A stretch of DNA of 64,000 nucleotides from CAHJXF01 sp038225855 (GTDB lineage: Bacteria; Pseudomonadota; Gammaproteobacteria; Burkholderiales; Burkholderiaceae_D): the NCBI GenBank assembly GCA_038225855.1, contig JBBRQU010000006.1, positions 62,001 through 126,000 of the forward strand, in the 5' to 3' direction. Shown piece after piece: positions 36,249 to 45,514 of the stretch; position 1 is the first letter of the stretch, and each line of letters opens with the position of its first letter. Both the position numbers and the translations under genes were made by a program. The notes beneath the pieces were generated by a model. The model was not told the DNA's origin. It made no database searches and saw only the letters and a list, made by a program, of their open reading frames with translations.

Positions 36249-36277
36249 CACCTGACGATCGCAGCGATCGCCAGGTG
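36249..36277. promoter_or_regulatory. strong hairpin between livK and livH
   Basis: CACCTGACGATCGC (36249-36262) and GCGATCGCCAGGTG (36264-36277) are inverted repeats with a single mismatch and essentially no spacer. In the minus-strand RNA it forms a stable stem right after the livK stop and before livH. It probably protects the livK mRNA from 3' decay or attenuates the downstream genes, as seen in other binding-protein operons. There is no T-run. Confidence 0.6.
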
Positions 36278-36289
36278 GTCCAGATCAAC

Positions 36290-37546
36290 TCAGGTCGCAG
36301 ACGGGCGCTTCATCTGGCACGAAGTCGGCGTCGACGACACGTACGGGTCGAGGATCGCATCGGTGCGAAACGTGTAGCCGGTGTTCTCGACGTCGTACTT
36401 CAGCTTCTTGCCGTCGGCCTTGGTCCAGGTCGCGATGTAGAGAGTCATCTGCGCCTGGTGGTCGGTCTTGCGCATCGTCTCTTCGCCCGCACCGGGTCCC
36501 TTGACCGTCATGCCTTCCATTGCGAACGCGACCTTGGTCGGATCGGTGGACTTGGCTTTCTTGATCGCGTCGGCGAGCATCGTCAGTTCGACCCAGATTG
36601 CCGCAGTGTAGAGCTCGTCGTTGTAACGCTTCTTGAACTCGACGTAGTAGGGCTCGAACGCGTTGTTCTCGACGTTGTTGTGCCAATAGGCAATCGCCCT
36701 GACCTTCTCGGCGCCCGACGCGCCCATCACGGTCGGCGTCCCGGTCACGCCCGCGTAGTAGGTGTAGAAGTTGGCGTCGAGGCCGGCTTCCTTCGCGGCC
36801 TTGATCAGCAGCGTCAGGTCCGCACCCCAGTTGCCGGTGATCACGGTGTCGGCGCCCGAAGCCTTGATCTTCGCAACGTAGGGCGAGAAGTCCTTGGTCT
36901 GCGCGATCGGCGTGAGATCCTCGCCGACGATCTGGATGTCGGGACGCTTCCTCGCCAGCAACTCCTTCGCAAACTTGGCGACCTGCTGGCCGTGCGCATA
37001 GTTCTGGTTGATCAGGAAGACCTTCTTGATCTTCGGATCCTTGGCCATGTAGGTCGTCAGGCCTTCCATCTTCATCGACGTGTCGGCGTCGAAGCGGAAG
37101 TGCCAGAAGCTGCACTTGCTGTTGGTGAGATCGGGGTCGACCGCCGCGTAGTTCATGAACAGCATCGCCTTGTCGGGACTGCGCTCGTTGTACTTGTTGA
37201 CCGCGTCGAGGATCGCGCCGGCTGCACCCGAGCCATTGCCCTGCGTGACGTAGCGGATGCCCTGATCCTGCGCAGCCTTCAATTGCGTCAGGCTTTCCTG
37301 CGGGCTCGCCTTGTTGTCGAAGGGAACGATCTCGAAGGTCACGCCTTCGCCCGCCGCCTTCTTCTGGTTGAGTTTCTCCGTGAGGAACTGAAAGCTCTTC
37401 AACTGGTTCTGTCCGACGTTGGCGAGAATGCCCGACAGCGGATCGATGAATGCGATCTTGACGACCTCGGCCGAAGCCGTCATCGAGTAGCCGCCGGCGA
37501 GTGCGAGGACGCTGCCACAGGCAAGCGCGCGTAAGGGTTGTTTCAT
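36290..37546 (-). CDS. livK: branched-chain amino-acid type ABC transporter substrate-binding protein
   Basis: The 418-residue periplasmic binding protein has a Sec signal peptide (about 1-26, ending ASAE) and a type I binding fold: VKIAFIDPLSGILANVGQNQ, QGIRYVTQGNGSGAA, NQNYAHGQQVAKF, and ADTVITGNWGADLTLLIKAA. The ligand could be a branched-chain amino acid, an amide or an aromatic acid; sequence alone does not decide. GGAGACC lies before ATG 37546; an ATG four codons upstream is also possible. Confidence 0.9.
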   Translation of the reverse strand: MKQPLRALACGSVLALAGGYSMTASAEVVKIAFIDPLSGILANVGQNQLKSFQFLTEKLNQKKAAGEGVTFEIVPFDNKASPQESLTQLKAAQDQGIRYVTQGNGSGAAGAILDAVNKYNERSPDKAMLFMNYAAVDPDLTNSKCSFWHFRFDADTSMKMEGLTTYMAKDPKIKKVFLINQNYAHGQQVAKFAKELLARKRPDIQIVGEDLTPIAQTKDFSPYVAKIKASGADTVITGNWGADLTLLIKAAKEAGLDANFYTYYAGVTGTPTVMGASGAEKVRAIAYWHNNVENNAFEPYYVEFKKRYNDELYTAAIWVELTMLADAIKKAKSTDPTKVAFAMEGMTVKGPGAGEETMRKTDHQAQMTLYIATWTKADGKKLKYDVENTGYTFRTDAILDPYVSSTPTSCQMKRPSAT

Positions 37547-37708
37547 GTGGGTCTCCATCAATCCGTGGTCAGGCGGTCGGGCTGAATGCGCGGCAGCAGG
37601 CCGGCGCAGTCTACTGAAATCGCAGGCGCAAGGGCATCTAGGACATACCCCAACGACGTGCGCGTGCGTCATCGAATGCGAGCGAATGCTAGCGCGCTCT
37701 CGAGTCTT

Positions 37709-39352
37709 TCAAGCGGTCGGCAACTTGTGATCGCGAAACGCTTCACGCAGTTTGGTCTTCAACATCTTGCCCGTCGCGCCGAGTGGAATCGCGTCGACGA
37801 ATGCAACGTCGTCGGGCGTCCACCACTTGGCGATCTTGCCGTCGTAATACGCGATCAACTCTTCTCGCGTGACCGTGGCATCGGGCTTCTTGACCACGAT
37901 CAGCAGCGGCCGCTCGTCCCACTTGGGATGCGCGCACGCGATCACCGCGGCCATCGCGACCGCGGGATGCGACATCGCGATGTTCTCGAGATCGATCGAG
38001 CCGATCCACTCGCCGCCCGACTTGATCACGTCCTTGCTGCGATCGGTGATCTGCATGTAGCCGTCGGCATCGATGTTGGCGACGTCGCCGGTCGGAAACC
38101 ATTGCGTTCCCGCTTCGTCGGTGACCAGCGGATCACCGCCCTCACCCTTGAAGTATTCGCGCACCACCCACGGTCCGCGAACCAGCAGATCGCCGAAGGC
38201 CTCGCCGTCCCACGGCAAGTCCAGGCCCATCGGATCGACGATCTTCATGTCGACGCCGAAGATCGCGTGGCCCTGCTTTTCGAGGATGCGCAACTGCTTT
38301 TCGTGCGGCAACGACAGATGCTTGTTCTGCAACTTGCAGGTGGTGCCCAGCGGCGACATCTCGGTCATGCCCCAGGCGTGGATCACTTCGACGCCGAAGT
38401 CGTCGGTGAGCGTGCGGATCATCGCCGGCGGACACGCCGAGCCGCCGATCACGGTCCGCTTGAAGGACGTGAACTTGAGGCTGTTCTGTTTCATGTAGTT
38501 GATGAGGCCGAGCCACACCGTCGGCACCCCCGCCGAAAACGTCACCTTCTCGGCTTCGAACAAGTCGTAGAGCGACTTGCCGTCAAGCGCCGGGCCGGGG
38601 AAAACCACCTTGCAGCCGACCAGCGCCGTGGTGTACGGCAGACCCCACGCATTGACGTGAAACATCGGCACGACGGGAAGAATCGCCTCACCGGCCGAAA
38701 TGCCCAGAGCATCGGGTAACGCCGCGGCAAAGGCATGCAGCAAAGTCGAGCGATGCGAAAACAGCACGCCCTTGGGATTGCCGGTGGTACCCGAGGTGTA
38801 GCACAGCGACGAAGCCGTATTCTCGTCGAAGGTCGGCCATGTGAAGTCCTCGGACGACGACGCGATCAGGTCTTCGTAGCAGACCAGATCGGGGCCTTTG
38901 AAAGCGACCGGCATGCGATCGCGGTCGGCCAACAACACCCAGCTCTTGATCGACGGGCAACGCGAGCCGATCGCTTCGATCAGCGGCAGGAAGGTCGCGT
39001 CGAAGAATAGGTGATTGTCTTCGGCATGATTGGCGATCCATGACATCTGATCGGGATGCAGGCGCGGATTGAGCGTGTGCAGGATCGCACCGATGCCCGA
39101 CACCGCGTAGTACAACTCGAGGTGGCGATAGCCGTTCCACGCGAGCGTCGCGACCCGGTCGCCGGGCTTGACGCCCATCGCGATCAACGCATTCGCGAGC
39201 CGCTTCGAACGGCGATGCACTTCGCCCCAATTGGTGCGATGGATGTCACCCTCGACGCGGCGCGAAACGATTTCGGTATCGCTGTTGTGGCGACCCGCGT
39301 GCTCGATGAGCGAAGAGATGAGCAGCGGCGTACTCATCATCAGACCTTGCAT
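37709..39352 (-). CDS. fatty-acid/long-chain acyl-CoA synthetase (AMP-forming)
   Basis: The 547-residue ligase has the AMP-binding P-loop YTSGTTGNPKGV, GMTEMSPLGTTCK, and the C-terminal TGDVANID...DRSKDVIKSGGEWI hinge with the catalytic Lys in GATGKMLKTKL. It activates a carboxylic acid, probably fatty, to acyl-CoA. Position beside the beta-oxidation and liv genes suggests it feeds that operon. ATG 39352 follows AGGGAG. MMSTP four codons later is another possible start. It is divergent from selO. Confidence 0.92.
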   Translation of the reverse strand: MQGLMMSTPLLISSLIEHAGRHNSDTEIVSRRVEGDIHRTNWGEVHRRSKRLANALIAMGVKPGDRVATLAWNGYRHLELYYAVSGIGAILHTLNPRLHPDQMSWIANHAEDNHLFFDATFLPLIEAIGSRCPSIKSWVLLADRDRMPVAFKGPDLVCYEDLIASSSEDFTWPTFDENTASSLCYTSGTTGNPKGVLFSHRSTLLHAFAAALPDALGISAGEAILPVVPMFHVNAWGLPYTTALVGCKVVFPGPALDGKSLYDLFEAEKVTFSAGVPTVWLGLINYMKQNSLKFTSFKRTVIGGSACPPAMIRTLTDDFGVEVIHAWGMTEMSPLGTTCKLQNKHLSLPHEKQLRILEKQGHAIFGVDMKIVDPMGLDLPWDGEAFGDLLVRGPWVVREYFKGEGGDPLVTDEAGTQWFPTGDVANIDADGYMQITDRSKDVIKSGGEWIGSIDLENIAMSHPAVAMAAVIACAHPKWDERPLLIVVKKPDATVTREELIAYYDGKIAKWWTPDDVAFVDAIPLGATGKMLKTKLREAFRDHKLPTA

Positions 39353-39489
39353 GAACGACTCCCTGGCGGTATGTATTTTCGAAGCCGCGAGTGCGACGGG
39401 TCGCCGATTATTGATGCTGGCGCGCAGATTCACAAGTGCCACGATGTGCTTGATGAACGCGCGGCGAGACTAGCCGTTAGAATCGTGCG

Positions 39490-41040
39490 ATGACGTCAAC
39501 CGCCCTATTGCTGAACGATGCCGCGCCCGATATCTCGCCATCGATAGTGGAGACGAGCGCGCTCGATCGCCTCGATTGGGACAATCGCTTCGCCGCCTTG
39601 CCGCCGATTTTCGGAACCCGGCTCGCTCCGACGCCGTTGCCCGAGCCCTATCGCGTGGCGATCAGCGATGACGCCGCCGCATCGATCGGCTTGTCGGTCG
39701 AAGAACTTTCGACGCAAGCGTCGATCGAGATTCTGGCCGGCAATCGCATCGCGCGTGGTTCCGAGCCGATGGCCGCGGTCTATTCGGGCCATCAGTTCGG
39801 CGTGTGGGCGGGCCAGCTCGGCGACGGTCGAGCGCATTTGCTCGGCGACGTCCCTTCGTGCATACCCTCATCGCCCGGCCTTGTCGAATTGCAACTGAAA
39901 GGCGCGGGCAAGACGCCTTACTCGCGCATGGGCGATGGCCGCGCGGTATTGCGTTCGTCGATCCGCGAGTTCCTTTGCTCGGAGGCGATGCACGGGCTCG
40001 GCATTCCGACGACGCGAGCCTTGTCGGTGGTCGGATCGGATCAGCCGGTGGTGCGCGAAACGGTCGAGACCGCGGCCGTGCTGGTTCGCATGGCGCCGTC
40101 GTTCGTGCGCTTCGGATCGTTCGAGCACTGGTCATCGCGCCATCGCCACGATGAACTGCGCGTGCTCGCGGACTACGTCATCGACTGTTTTTATCCTGAA
40201 GCTCGCGAGGCGGCCAATCCATATCAGGCGCTGCTCACCGCAGTGACCGCGCGCACCGCACGCCTGGTCGCGCAATGGCAGGCCGTGGGCTTCTGCCACG
40301 GCGTGATGAACACCGACAACATGAGCATCCTCGGACTCACGCTCGACTACGGTCCGTTCGGATTTCTCGACGGCTTCGACGCGCATCACATCTGCAATCA
40401 CTCCGACGAGCAAGGCCGCTACGCCTACTCGCGCCAGCCCGCGGTCGCTCGCTGGAACCTCTATTGTCTGGGCGAAGCGCTGATGCCGTTGATCGAGGAT
40501 GTCGAAAGCGCCGAAGCCGCGCTCGGCCCCTTCACGACGATCTTCAGCGACGCGATGGACGAAGCCATGCATGCAAAGCTCGGGCTCGCAAGCACCCGCC
40601 CTGAAGACGAGACGTTGACCAGCGACCTCTTCGCGCTGCTGCAGGAAAGCCGCGCCGACTTCACGATTTTCTTTCGTCGGCTGTGCGATTTCGATGCGCC
40701 GCGAACGGCGCCCGTTCGTCCCGGCGCCGAAGTCCGCGATCTCTTTCTCGATCGCGAACGATTCGATCGCTGGGCGGTCGACTATCGCGCACGACTTGCG
40801 CACGAATCCAGCGACCCCGAGGCGCGACGCATTGCGATGCGCGCGGTCAACCCCAAGTACGTGCTTCGCAATCATCTGGCCGAGGAAGCGATCGTCAAGG
40901 CGCGCGGCAAGGATTTCTCCGAGGTCGCTGGTTTGCTGAAGGTGCTTCAGAGTCCCTTCGAAGACCAGCCCGAAAACGAGCGCTACGCGGACCTGCCACC
41001 CACATGGGCGAGCCAACTCGAGGTGAGCTGCTCATCGTGA
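39490..41040 (+). CDS. selO: protein adenylyltransferase SelO (YdiU)
   Basis: The 516-residue pseudokinase-fold enzyme transfers AMP to protein Ser/Thr/Tyr. Family blocks are SGHQFGVWAGQLGDGRA, LQLKGAGKTPYSRMGDGRA, SSIREFLCSEAMHGLGIPTTR, CHGVMNTDNMS and DYGPFGFLD. The C-terminus ends LEVSCSS, the position that holds selenocysteine in animal homologues and Cys in bacteria. SelO is linked to redox stress, and the gene is followed 35 bp later by msrB, a methionine sulfoxide reductase, which fits a shared stress role. Confidence 0.95.
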   Translation: MTSTALLLNDAAPDISPSIVETSALDRLDWDNRFAALPPIFGTRLAPTPLPEPYRVAISDDAAASIGLSVEELSTQASIEILAGNRIARGSEPMAAVYSGHQFGVWAGQLGDGRAHLLGDVPSCIPSSPGLVELQLKGAGKTPYSRMGDGRAVLRSSIREFLCSEAMHGLGIPTTRALSVVGSDQPVVRETVETAAVLVRMAPSFVRFGSFEHWSSRHRHDELRVLADYVIDCFYPEAREAANPYQALLTAVTARTARLVAQWQAVGFCHGVMNTDNMSILGLTLDYGPFGFLDGFDAHHICNHSDEQGRYAYSRQPAVARWNLYCLGEALMPLIEDVESAEAALGPFTTIFSDAMDEAMHAKLGLASTRPEDETLTSDLFALLQESRADFTIFFRRLCDFDAPRTAPVRPGAEVRDLFLDRERFDRWAVDYRARLAHESSDPEARRIAMRAVNPKYVLRNHLAEEAIVKARGKDFSEVAGLLKVLQSPFEDQPENERYADLPPTWASQLEVSCSS

Positions 41041-41075
41041 TGGCGCACGGTCAAACCAATGGATAGGAGCAAACA

Positions 41076-41480
41076 ATGGAAAAGGTCGTAGACAAGGTCG
41101 TCAAGAGCGACAGCGATTGGAAGAAGGAGCTCACGCCCATGCAATACCAGGTGACGCGGCACGCCGCGACCGAACGCCCGTTCACGGGCGAGTACAACGA
41201 CCACAACCAGCACGGCATCTACACCTGCGTGTGCTGCGGCACTCCCCTGTTCGAGTCCGACACCAAATTCGATGCGGGCTGCGGCTGGCCCAGTTACTTC
41301 AAGGCGCTGGACCCCGCCAACGTCCGCGAGATTCCGGACGACGCCCACGGCATGCGGCGCATCGAAGTGATCTGCAACGTCTGCGATGCGCATCTCGGCC
41401 ACGTCTTCCCCGACGGTCCGCCGCCGACCGGCCTGCGCTATTGCATCAACTCGGCGTCGCTGCGCTTCGATCCGAAATGA
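41076..41480 (+). CDS. msrB: peptide-methionine (R)-S-oxide reductase MsrB
   Basis: The 134-residue enzyme reduces methionine-R-sulfoxide in proteins. Zinc ligands are two CxxC pairs, CVCC and CNVC, and the catalytic Cys is in RYCINSASLRF. GCGWPSYF is the family substrate motif. It is short and lacks a signal peptide, so it is cytosolic. RBS AGGAG lies before ATG 41076. A dispersed repeat follows its stop. Confidence 0.95.
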   Translation: MEKVVDKVVKSDSDWKKELTPMQYQVTRHAATERPFTGEYNDHNQHGIYTCVCCGTPLFESDTKFDAGCGWPSYFKALDPANVREIPDDAHGMRRIEVICNVCDAHLGHVFPDGPPPTGLRYCINSASLRFDPK

Positions 41481-41502
41481 CGGCCGCGCGATCGAATCGA
41501 TT

Positions 41503-41575
41503 GTCGTCCCTGCGAACGCAGGAACCCAGCGGCGTTTGCCGCAAGACGCTGGATTCCCACGTGCCCCGGAACGAC
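41503..41575 (+). repeat. dispersed two-hairpin repeat, copy B
   Basis: The element runs from GTCGTCCCTGCGAACGCAGG to GGAACGAC. It holds one hairpin (CCTGCG-AA-CGCAGG), the ACCCAGCGGC block and a weaker second hairpin (TTCCCACGTGCCCCGGAA). It lies 22 bp after msrB and ends 15 bp before yciB. It shares ends and core with copies A and C, and probably acts as an RNA stabiliser or terminator. Confidence 0.7.
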
Positions 41576-41589
41576 AGGCTGGAATCGGC

Positions 41590-42321
41590 ATGAAATTCGT
41601 TTCGGATTTCTTCTCGCTGCTGCTGTTCTTCGTCGTCTATCTGCTGGGCGAACAATTTCCCGAGCAGGCGCAGCGCTATGCGGGGCAACTGCTGGGCGGG
41701 CTCACGCGCGGGGGAGCGATTCCCGCCGAACAGGCGTCGATACTCCTCGCGATCGCCGTCGCCATCGTCGCGTTCACGGTTCAGATCGCATGGCTGCTTG
41801 CGACGCGAAAGAAGGTCAGCGTCGTGCAATGGGTGAGCTTCGCCATCCTGCTGGTGTTCGGCGGCGCGAGCATTTATTTCCATAGCGATACCTTCATCAA
41901 GTGGAAGGTGACGGTGCTCTACTGGTTGTTCGCGACCGCGCTCGTCGTCGGCGTGCTCGCATTCAAGAAGAACCTGATTCGCGCGCTGATGGAGCCGGGC
42001 GGCATCGAACTGCCGAACGCCGTGTGGACGCGGTTGAACCAGGCGTGGATCGCATTCTTCGTGCTGATCGGCGTATTGAACCTGTTCGTCGCGTTCAATT
42101 TTTCGCGGACCACGTGGGTGACGTTCAAGTCGTTCGGACTGACGGCGCTGACGGTGGTGTTCGCGCTCGCACAAGGCTTGCTGATTTCGCGCTATCTCGA
42201 TCGCATCGATGCGCAGGCCGAAACCAGCGGCGATGGCGACGCCGCGTCGCGCGCGATTCCGGGCGCCTCGGCGGCAACAGTCGCGGTGCATCAGGTGGAG
42301 CATGCGAAGGAGCACGCGTGA
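41590..42321 (+). CDS. yciB: inner-membrane septation protein YciB
   Basis: The 243-residue protein has about five or six transmembrane segments and the family blocks KFVSDFFSLLLFFVVYLLG, SVVQWVSFAILLVFGGASIYFH, FIKWKVTVLYWLFA and NQAWIAFFVLIGVLNLFVAFNF. YciB (IspA/IspZ) takes part in envelope and division maintenance. It is longer than the 180-residue E. coli protein because of a charged C-terminal tail of about 40 residues. Its TGA overlaps the ATG of bolA. Confidence 0.92.
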   Translation: MKFVSDFFSLLLFFVVYLLGEQFPEQAQRYAGQLLGGLTRGGAIPAEQASILLAIAVAIVAFTVQIAWLLATRKKVSVVQWVSFAILLVFGGASIYFHSDTFIKWKVTVLYWLFATALVVGVLAFKKNLIRALMEPGGIELPNAVWTRLNQAWIAFFVLIGVLNLFVAFNFSRTTWVTFKSFGLTALTVVFALAQGLLISRYLDRIDAQAETSGDGDAASRAIPGASAATVAVHQVEHAKEHA

Positions 42322-42629
42322 TGGCCGAAGCCACGATGCGCGAGATCGAGCAACGCATGCGCGCCCAACTCGCGCCGGCTTCGGTCGACCTGATCGACGA
42401 GAGCGCTCTGCATGCGGGACACGCGGGCGCGGCCGGCGGCGGAGGCCACTATCGGATGCGTATCGTGTCGCCGCGATTCGCCGGACTGTCGCGAGTCGCG
42501 CGCCATCGGCTCGTGTATGATCGGCTGTCCGATTTGATGCGCAATGCGATCCATGCGCTCACCATCGAGGCCTTGACACCCGACGAAGCTCCCGCTTCAT
42601 CGGCTGCTCCGAAGGGCTACTCGAACTGA
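42321..42629 (+). CDS. bolA: BolA family protein
   Basis: The 102-residue protein has the BolA fold with GGGGHYRMRIVSPRFAGLSRVARHRLVYDRL and the conserved His residues used with monothiol glutaredoxins to bind a [2Fe-2S] cluster. It regulates cell shape and iron metabolism in other bacteria. It follows yciB with a one-base overlap and precedes the parvulin gene, a common beta-proteobacterial trio. Confidence 0.92.
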   Translation: MAEATMREIEQRMRAQLAPASVDLIDESALHAGHAGAAGGGGHYRMRIVSPRFAGLSRVARHRLVYDRLSDLMRNAIHALTIEALTPDEAPASSAAPKGYSN

Positions 42630-42711
42630 ACCATCGCGCTGCTCGCGGCGACCTCCCGGTCGAGCCGCGGCCCCATACCACCTGCCTTGTCTGCACTCTG
42701 AAGGATCATTC

Positions 42712-43536
42712 ATGAATCCCTTGCGTTCCCGTTCGAGCCTCGTTGCGACCGCGTTCACCGCGCTCTTCGTGAGTTCCCTGATGTTCTGCCCGGCTATCGC
42801 CGCGGCCCAGAACATCGCCGTCGTCAACAACAAACCGATTCCCAAGGCCAAGGCCGACGCGATCGTCGCGCAACTCGTCAAGCAGGGTCAGCAGGACAAC
42901 CCTGAACTCCAGAAGGCCGTGCGCGAGGATTTGGTTCGTCGCGAGATCCTGGTTCAGGAAGCCGAAAAGAAAGGGCTTCCTGCCGACCCCGAAGTGCAAG
43001 CGCAACTCGAGCGCGCGCGTCAGCAGGTATTGATCGGCGCGCTGGCGCAGGACTACTTCAAGGCCAGTCCCCCGACCGACGCCGAACTGAGGCAGCAATA
43101 CGATCTGTATGTGAAGGAAACCGGCGGCAAGGAATACAAGGCGCGCCACATCTTGGTCGAGAAGGAGGCCGATGCCAAGGCGATCATCGCCAAGCTGAAG
43201 ACGGGCGCGCGTTTCGAGGACCTTGCCAAGCAGTCGAAAGATCCGGGCTCGGCGGCCAACGGTGGCGACCTCGACTGGGCGCCGGCATCGACCTACGTCA
43301 AGGAGTTCGCCGACGCGTTGACCAAGCTGCCCAAGGGCCAATACACGCAGACGCCCGTCAAGACGCAGTTCGGTTATCACGTGATTCGCCTCGACGACTC
43401 GCGCGACGCTAAGGTGCCGAGCTTCGAGGAAGCCAAGCCGCAGATTGCAGCCGCGATGATGGCCAACCAGCAGTGGCAGCAGGCGAAGTTCGAAGCGATG
43501 CTGAAGGACCTGCGCGACAAGGCGAAGGTCGAGTAA
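42712..43536 (+). CDS. periplasmic parvulin-type peptidyl-prolyl isomerase
   Basis: The 274-residue protein has a signal peptide (about 1-32, ending AAAQ). A helical SurA/PrsA-like chaperone region follows, then a parvulin domain at about residues 143-235 (KARHILVEKEADAKAIIAKL, FEDLAKQSKDPGSAANGGDL, TQFGYHVIRLD). It assists outer-membrane or periplasmic protein folding. AAGGATC precedes ATG 42712. A dispersed repeat and an intrinsic terminator follow. Confidence 0.92.
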   Translation: MNPLRSRSSLVATAFTALFVSSLMFCPAIAAAQNIAVVNNKPIPKAKADAIVAQLVKQGQQDNPELQKAVREDLVRREILVQEAEKKGLPADPEVQAQLERARQQVLIGALAQDYFKASPPTDAELRQQYDLYVKETGGKEYKARHILVEKEADAKAIIAKLKTGARFEDLAKQSKDPGSAANGGDLDWAPASTYVKEFADALTKLPKGQYTQTPVKTQFGYHVIRLDDSRDAKVPSFEEAKPQIAAAMMANQQWQQAKFEAMLKDLRDKAKVE

Positions 43537-43542
43537 ACAGCG

Positions 43543-43614
43543 GTCGTCCCTGCGAACGCAGGGACCCAGCGGCTTGATCGAACGACACGGGGTTCCCGCG
43601 TGCGCGGGAACGAC
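43543..43614 (+). repeat. dispersed two-hairpin repeat, copy C
   Basis: GTCGTCCC at 43543 and GGAACGAC at 43614 bound two hairpins, CCCTGCG-AA-CGCAGGG and TTCCCGCG-TG-CGCGGGAA, with the ACCCAGCGGCTTG block between. It is the most symmetrical of the three copies in the window and begins 7 bp after the parvulin stop. Confidence 0.72.
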
Positions 43615-43620
43615 AGACAG

Positions 43621-43645
43621 AGGGGGTCTTCGGCCCCTTCTTTTT
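43621..43645 (+). terminator. intrinsic terminator before aceK
   Basis: AGGGG(G) and CCCCT flank a TCTTCGG loop and are followed by TCTTTTT, the form of a rho-independent terminator on the plus strand. It ends the yciB-bolA-parvulin transcript, so aceK at 43678 must have its own promoter close to its start. Confidence 0.75.
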
Positions 43646-43677
43646 GTGGCCCTACCGGTTGCAGCTAAACTCGCTCG

Positions 43678-45480
43678 ATGGACAGCGGCCACCCCACTCT
43701 CGTCGCACCCCCCCCGAGGCAGACCCTCGCGCAGCCCTCGCAGCGCAGCGGCGGCATCGCCCTCGCGGTTGCGCAAGTCGTGCTGTGGGGCTTCAACAAG
43801 CACTACCGCTTGTTTCGCGAAATCACGCAGGGGGCGAAGGCGCGCTTCGAGGAGGCGCGCTGGCAGGAAGTGCAGGAAGCCTCGCGCGCACGCTTGCAGT
43901 TCTACGACAGGCGCGTCGCTGAAACGGTCGAGAGGCTCGAGAAAGAATTTCAGACCGACACGCTGGTCAACGACTTCTGGCAACAGGTCAAGTTTCAATA
44001 CATCAACCTGCTGCTCGATCATCTGCAACCCGAATGCGCGGAGACCTTCTTCAATTCGGTCTGTTGCCGCATCCTGCATCGCAACTATTACAACAACGCC
44101 TTCCTGTTCGTGCGGCCGACGATCTCGACCGAGCACCTCGACTCCGATCCGCCCGCCTACCGCGCCTACTACCCCGGTAGCGAAGGCGTGCTCGCCGCGC
44201 TGCATCGCGCGTTCTCCGACTTCGATCTGAAGACGCCGTTTCAGGACCTCGACCGCGACCTGCGCCTGATCGTCCAGGCGGCGATCTCTCGCTTTCCGCA
44301 GCCGTTCGAGAGCGCGCCCAATCACCAGATTCAACTGCTGAGCTCGCTCTTCTTTCGCAACAAGGGCGCGTACGCGATCGGCAAGGTCATCAACGGCCAC
44401 GTCAACGTGCCGTTCGCGATCGCGATCCTGCGCGCGGGCGACGGACGTCTCGTGATCGATGCAGCGTTGTTCGACATGGTCGATCTGTTGAGCCTCTTCA
44501 GCTTCTCGCGCGCCTACTTCATGGTCGATACGTCAGTGCCCGCGGCCTATGTGCAATTCATTCACGACATGCTGCCCGCCCGACCGAAGTTCGAGCTCTA
44601 CAACATGATCGGCCTGCAGAAGCACGGCAAGGCGCTCTTCTATCGCGACTTCCTCCATCACCTCGCGCATTCGACCGATGCGCTGGTGATCGCGCCCGGC
44701 ATCAAGGGCCTGGTGATGACGGTCTTCACGCTGCCGTCCTTCCCCTTCGTCTTCAAGGTGATCAACGATGTCATCCCGGCGCCCAAGGAAATCGATCGCG
44801 CGGGCGTGATGACGAAATACTGGATGGTCAAGCTGCATGACCGCGTGGGCCGCATGGCCGACACGCTCGAATATTCGGACGTGGCGTTTCCGCGCGAGCG
44901 CTTCTCCGACGAGCTACTGGCCGAGCTGCGCGCCAAGGCACCCAGCATGGTGTCCGAAGAGGCGGAGTCAATCGTCATCAACCACTGCTACATCGAGCGC
45001 CGCATGACACCGCTCAACATCTACCTGCAGAACGCACAGCCCGAGGATGCGAAGAATGCGCTGGGCGAATACGGACTCGCGATCAAGCAGCTCGCGGCGG
45101 CCAACATTTTCCCGGGCGACATGCTCTACAAGAATTTCGGCGTGACGCGCAATCGCCGCGTGGTGTTCTACGACTACGACGAGATCGAATACATGACCGC
45201 GTGCAATTTCCGCGAGGTGCCCGAGCCGCGCACGCCCGAAGAGGAGATGGCGAGCGAGCCCTGGTATTCGGTGGGGAGGCACGATGTCTTTCCCGAGGAG
45301 TGGAAGACCTTTCTTCTCGGCGACCCGCGGATTCGCGCGACCATGCTCGAGCTTCATCCCGAGATTTTCGAGGCGAGTTACTGGCAGGGACTCAAGGAGC
45401 GCATCGAGCAGGGGTACATCGAGGACGTGTTTCCATATCCCGAGGAGAAGCGCTTCGATCCAGCACGCCTTCAACCCTGA
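43678..45480 (+). CDS. aceK: isocitrate dehydrogenase kinase/phosphatase
   Basis: The 600-residue bifunctional enzyme phosphorylates and dephosphorylates isocitrate dehydrogenase to steer carbon to the glyoxylate bypass during growth on acetate or fatty acids. Family blocks include FNSVCCRILHRNYYNN, PGIKGLVMTVFTLPSFPFVFKVI (ATP-binding), YIERRMTPLNIYLQNA and MLYKNFGVTRNRRVVFYDYDEIEYMT. The first 20 residues are variable. aceA and aceB are not adjacent. A role alongside the fad operon is functionally coherent. Confidence 0.95.
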   Translation: MDSGHPTLVAPPPRQTLAQPSQRSGGIALAVAQVVLWGFNKHYRLFREITQGAKARFEEARWQEVQEASRARLQFYDRRVAETVERLEKEFQTDTLVNDFWQQVKFQYINLLLDHLQPECAETFFNSVCCRILHRNYYNNAFLFVRPTISTEHLDSDPPAYRAYYPGSEGVLAALHRAFSDFDLKTPFQDLDRDLRLIVQAAISRFPQPFESAPNHQIQLLSSLFFRNKGAYAIGKVINGHVNVPFAIAILRAGDGRLVIDAALFDMVDLLSLFSFSRAYFMVDTSVPAAYVQFIHDMLPARPKFELYNMIGLQKHGKALFYRDFLHHLAHSTDALVIAPGIKGLVMTVFTLPSFPFVFKVINDVIPAPKEIDRAGVMTKYWMVKLHDRVGRMADTLEYSDVAFPRERFSDELLAELRAKAPSMVSEEAESIVINHCYIERRMTPLNIYLQNAQPEDAKNALGEYGLAIKQLAAANIFPGDMLYKNFGVTRNRRVVFYDYDEIEYMTACNFREVPEPRTPEEEMASEPWYSVGRHDVFPEEWKTFLLGDPRIRATMLELHPEIFEASYWQGLKERIEQGYIEDVFPYPEEKRFDPARLQP

Positions 45481-45514
45481 GCAACAATTTCATCAACCAT
45501 CCGAAAGGAAATCC

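Noticed and set aside
35033..37534. 833-codon plus-strand open frame across livH and livK
   Set aside because: It crosses two genes and their intergenic hairpin on the opposite strand and has no domain or signal.
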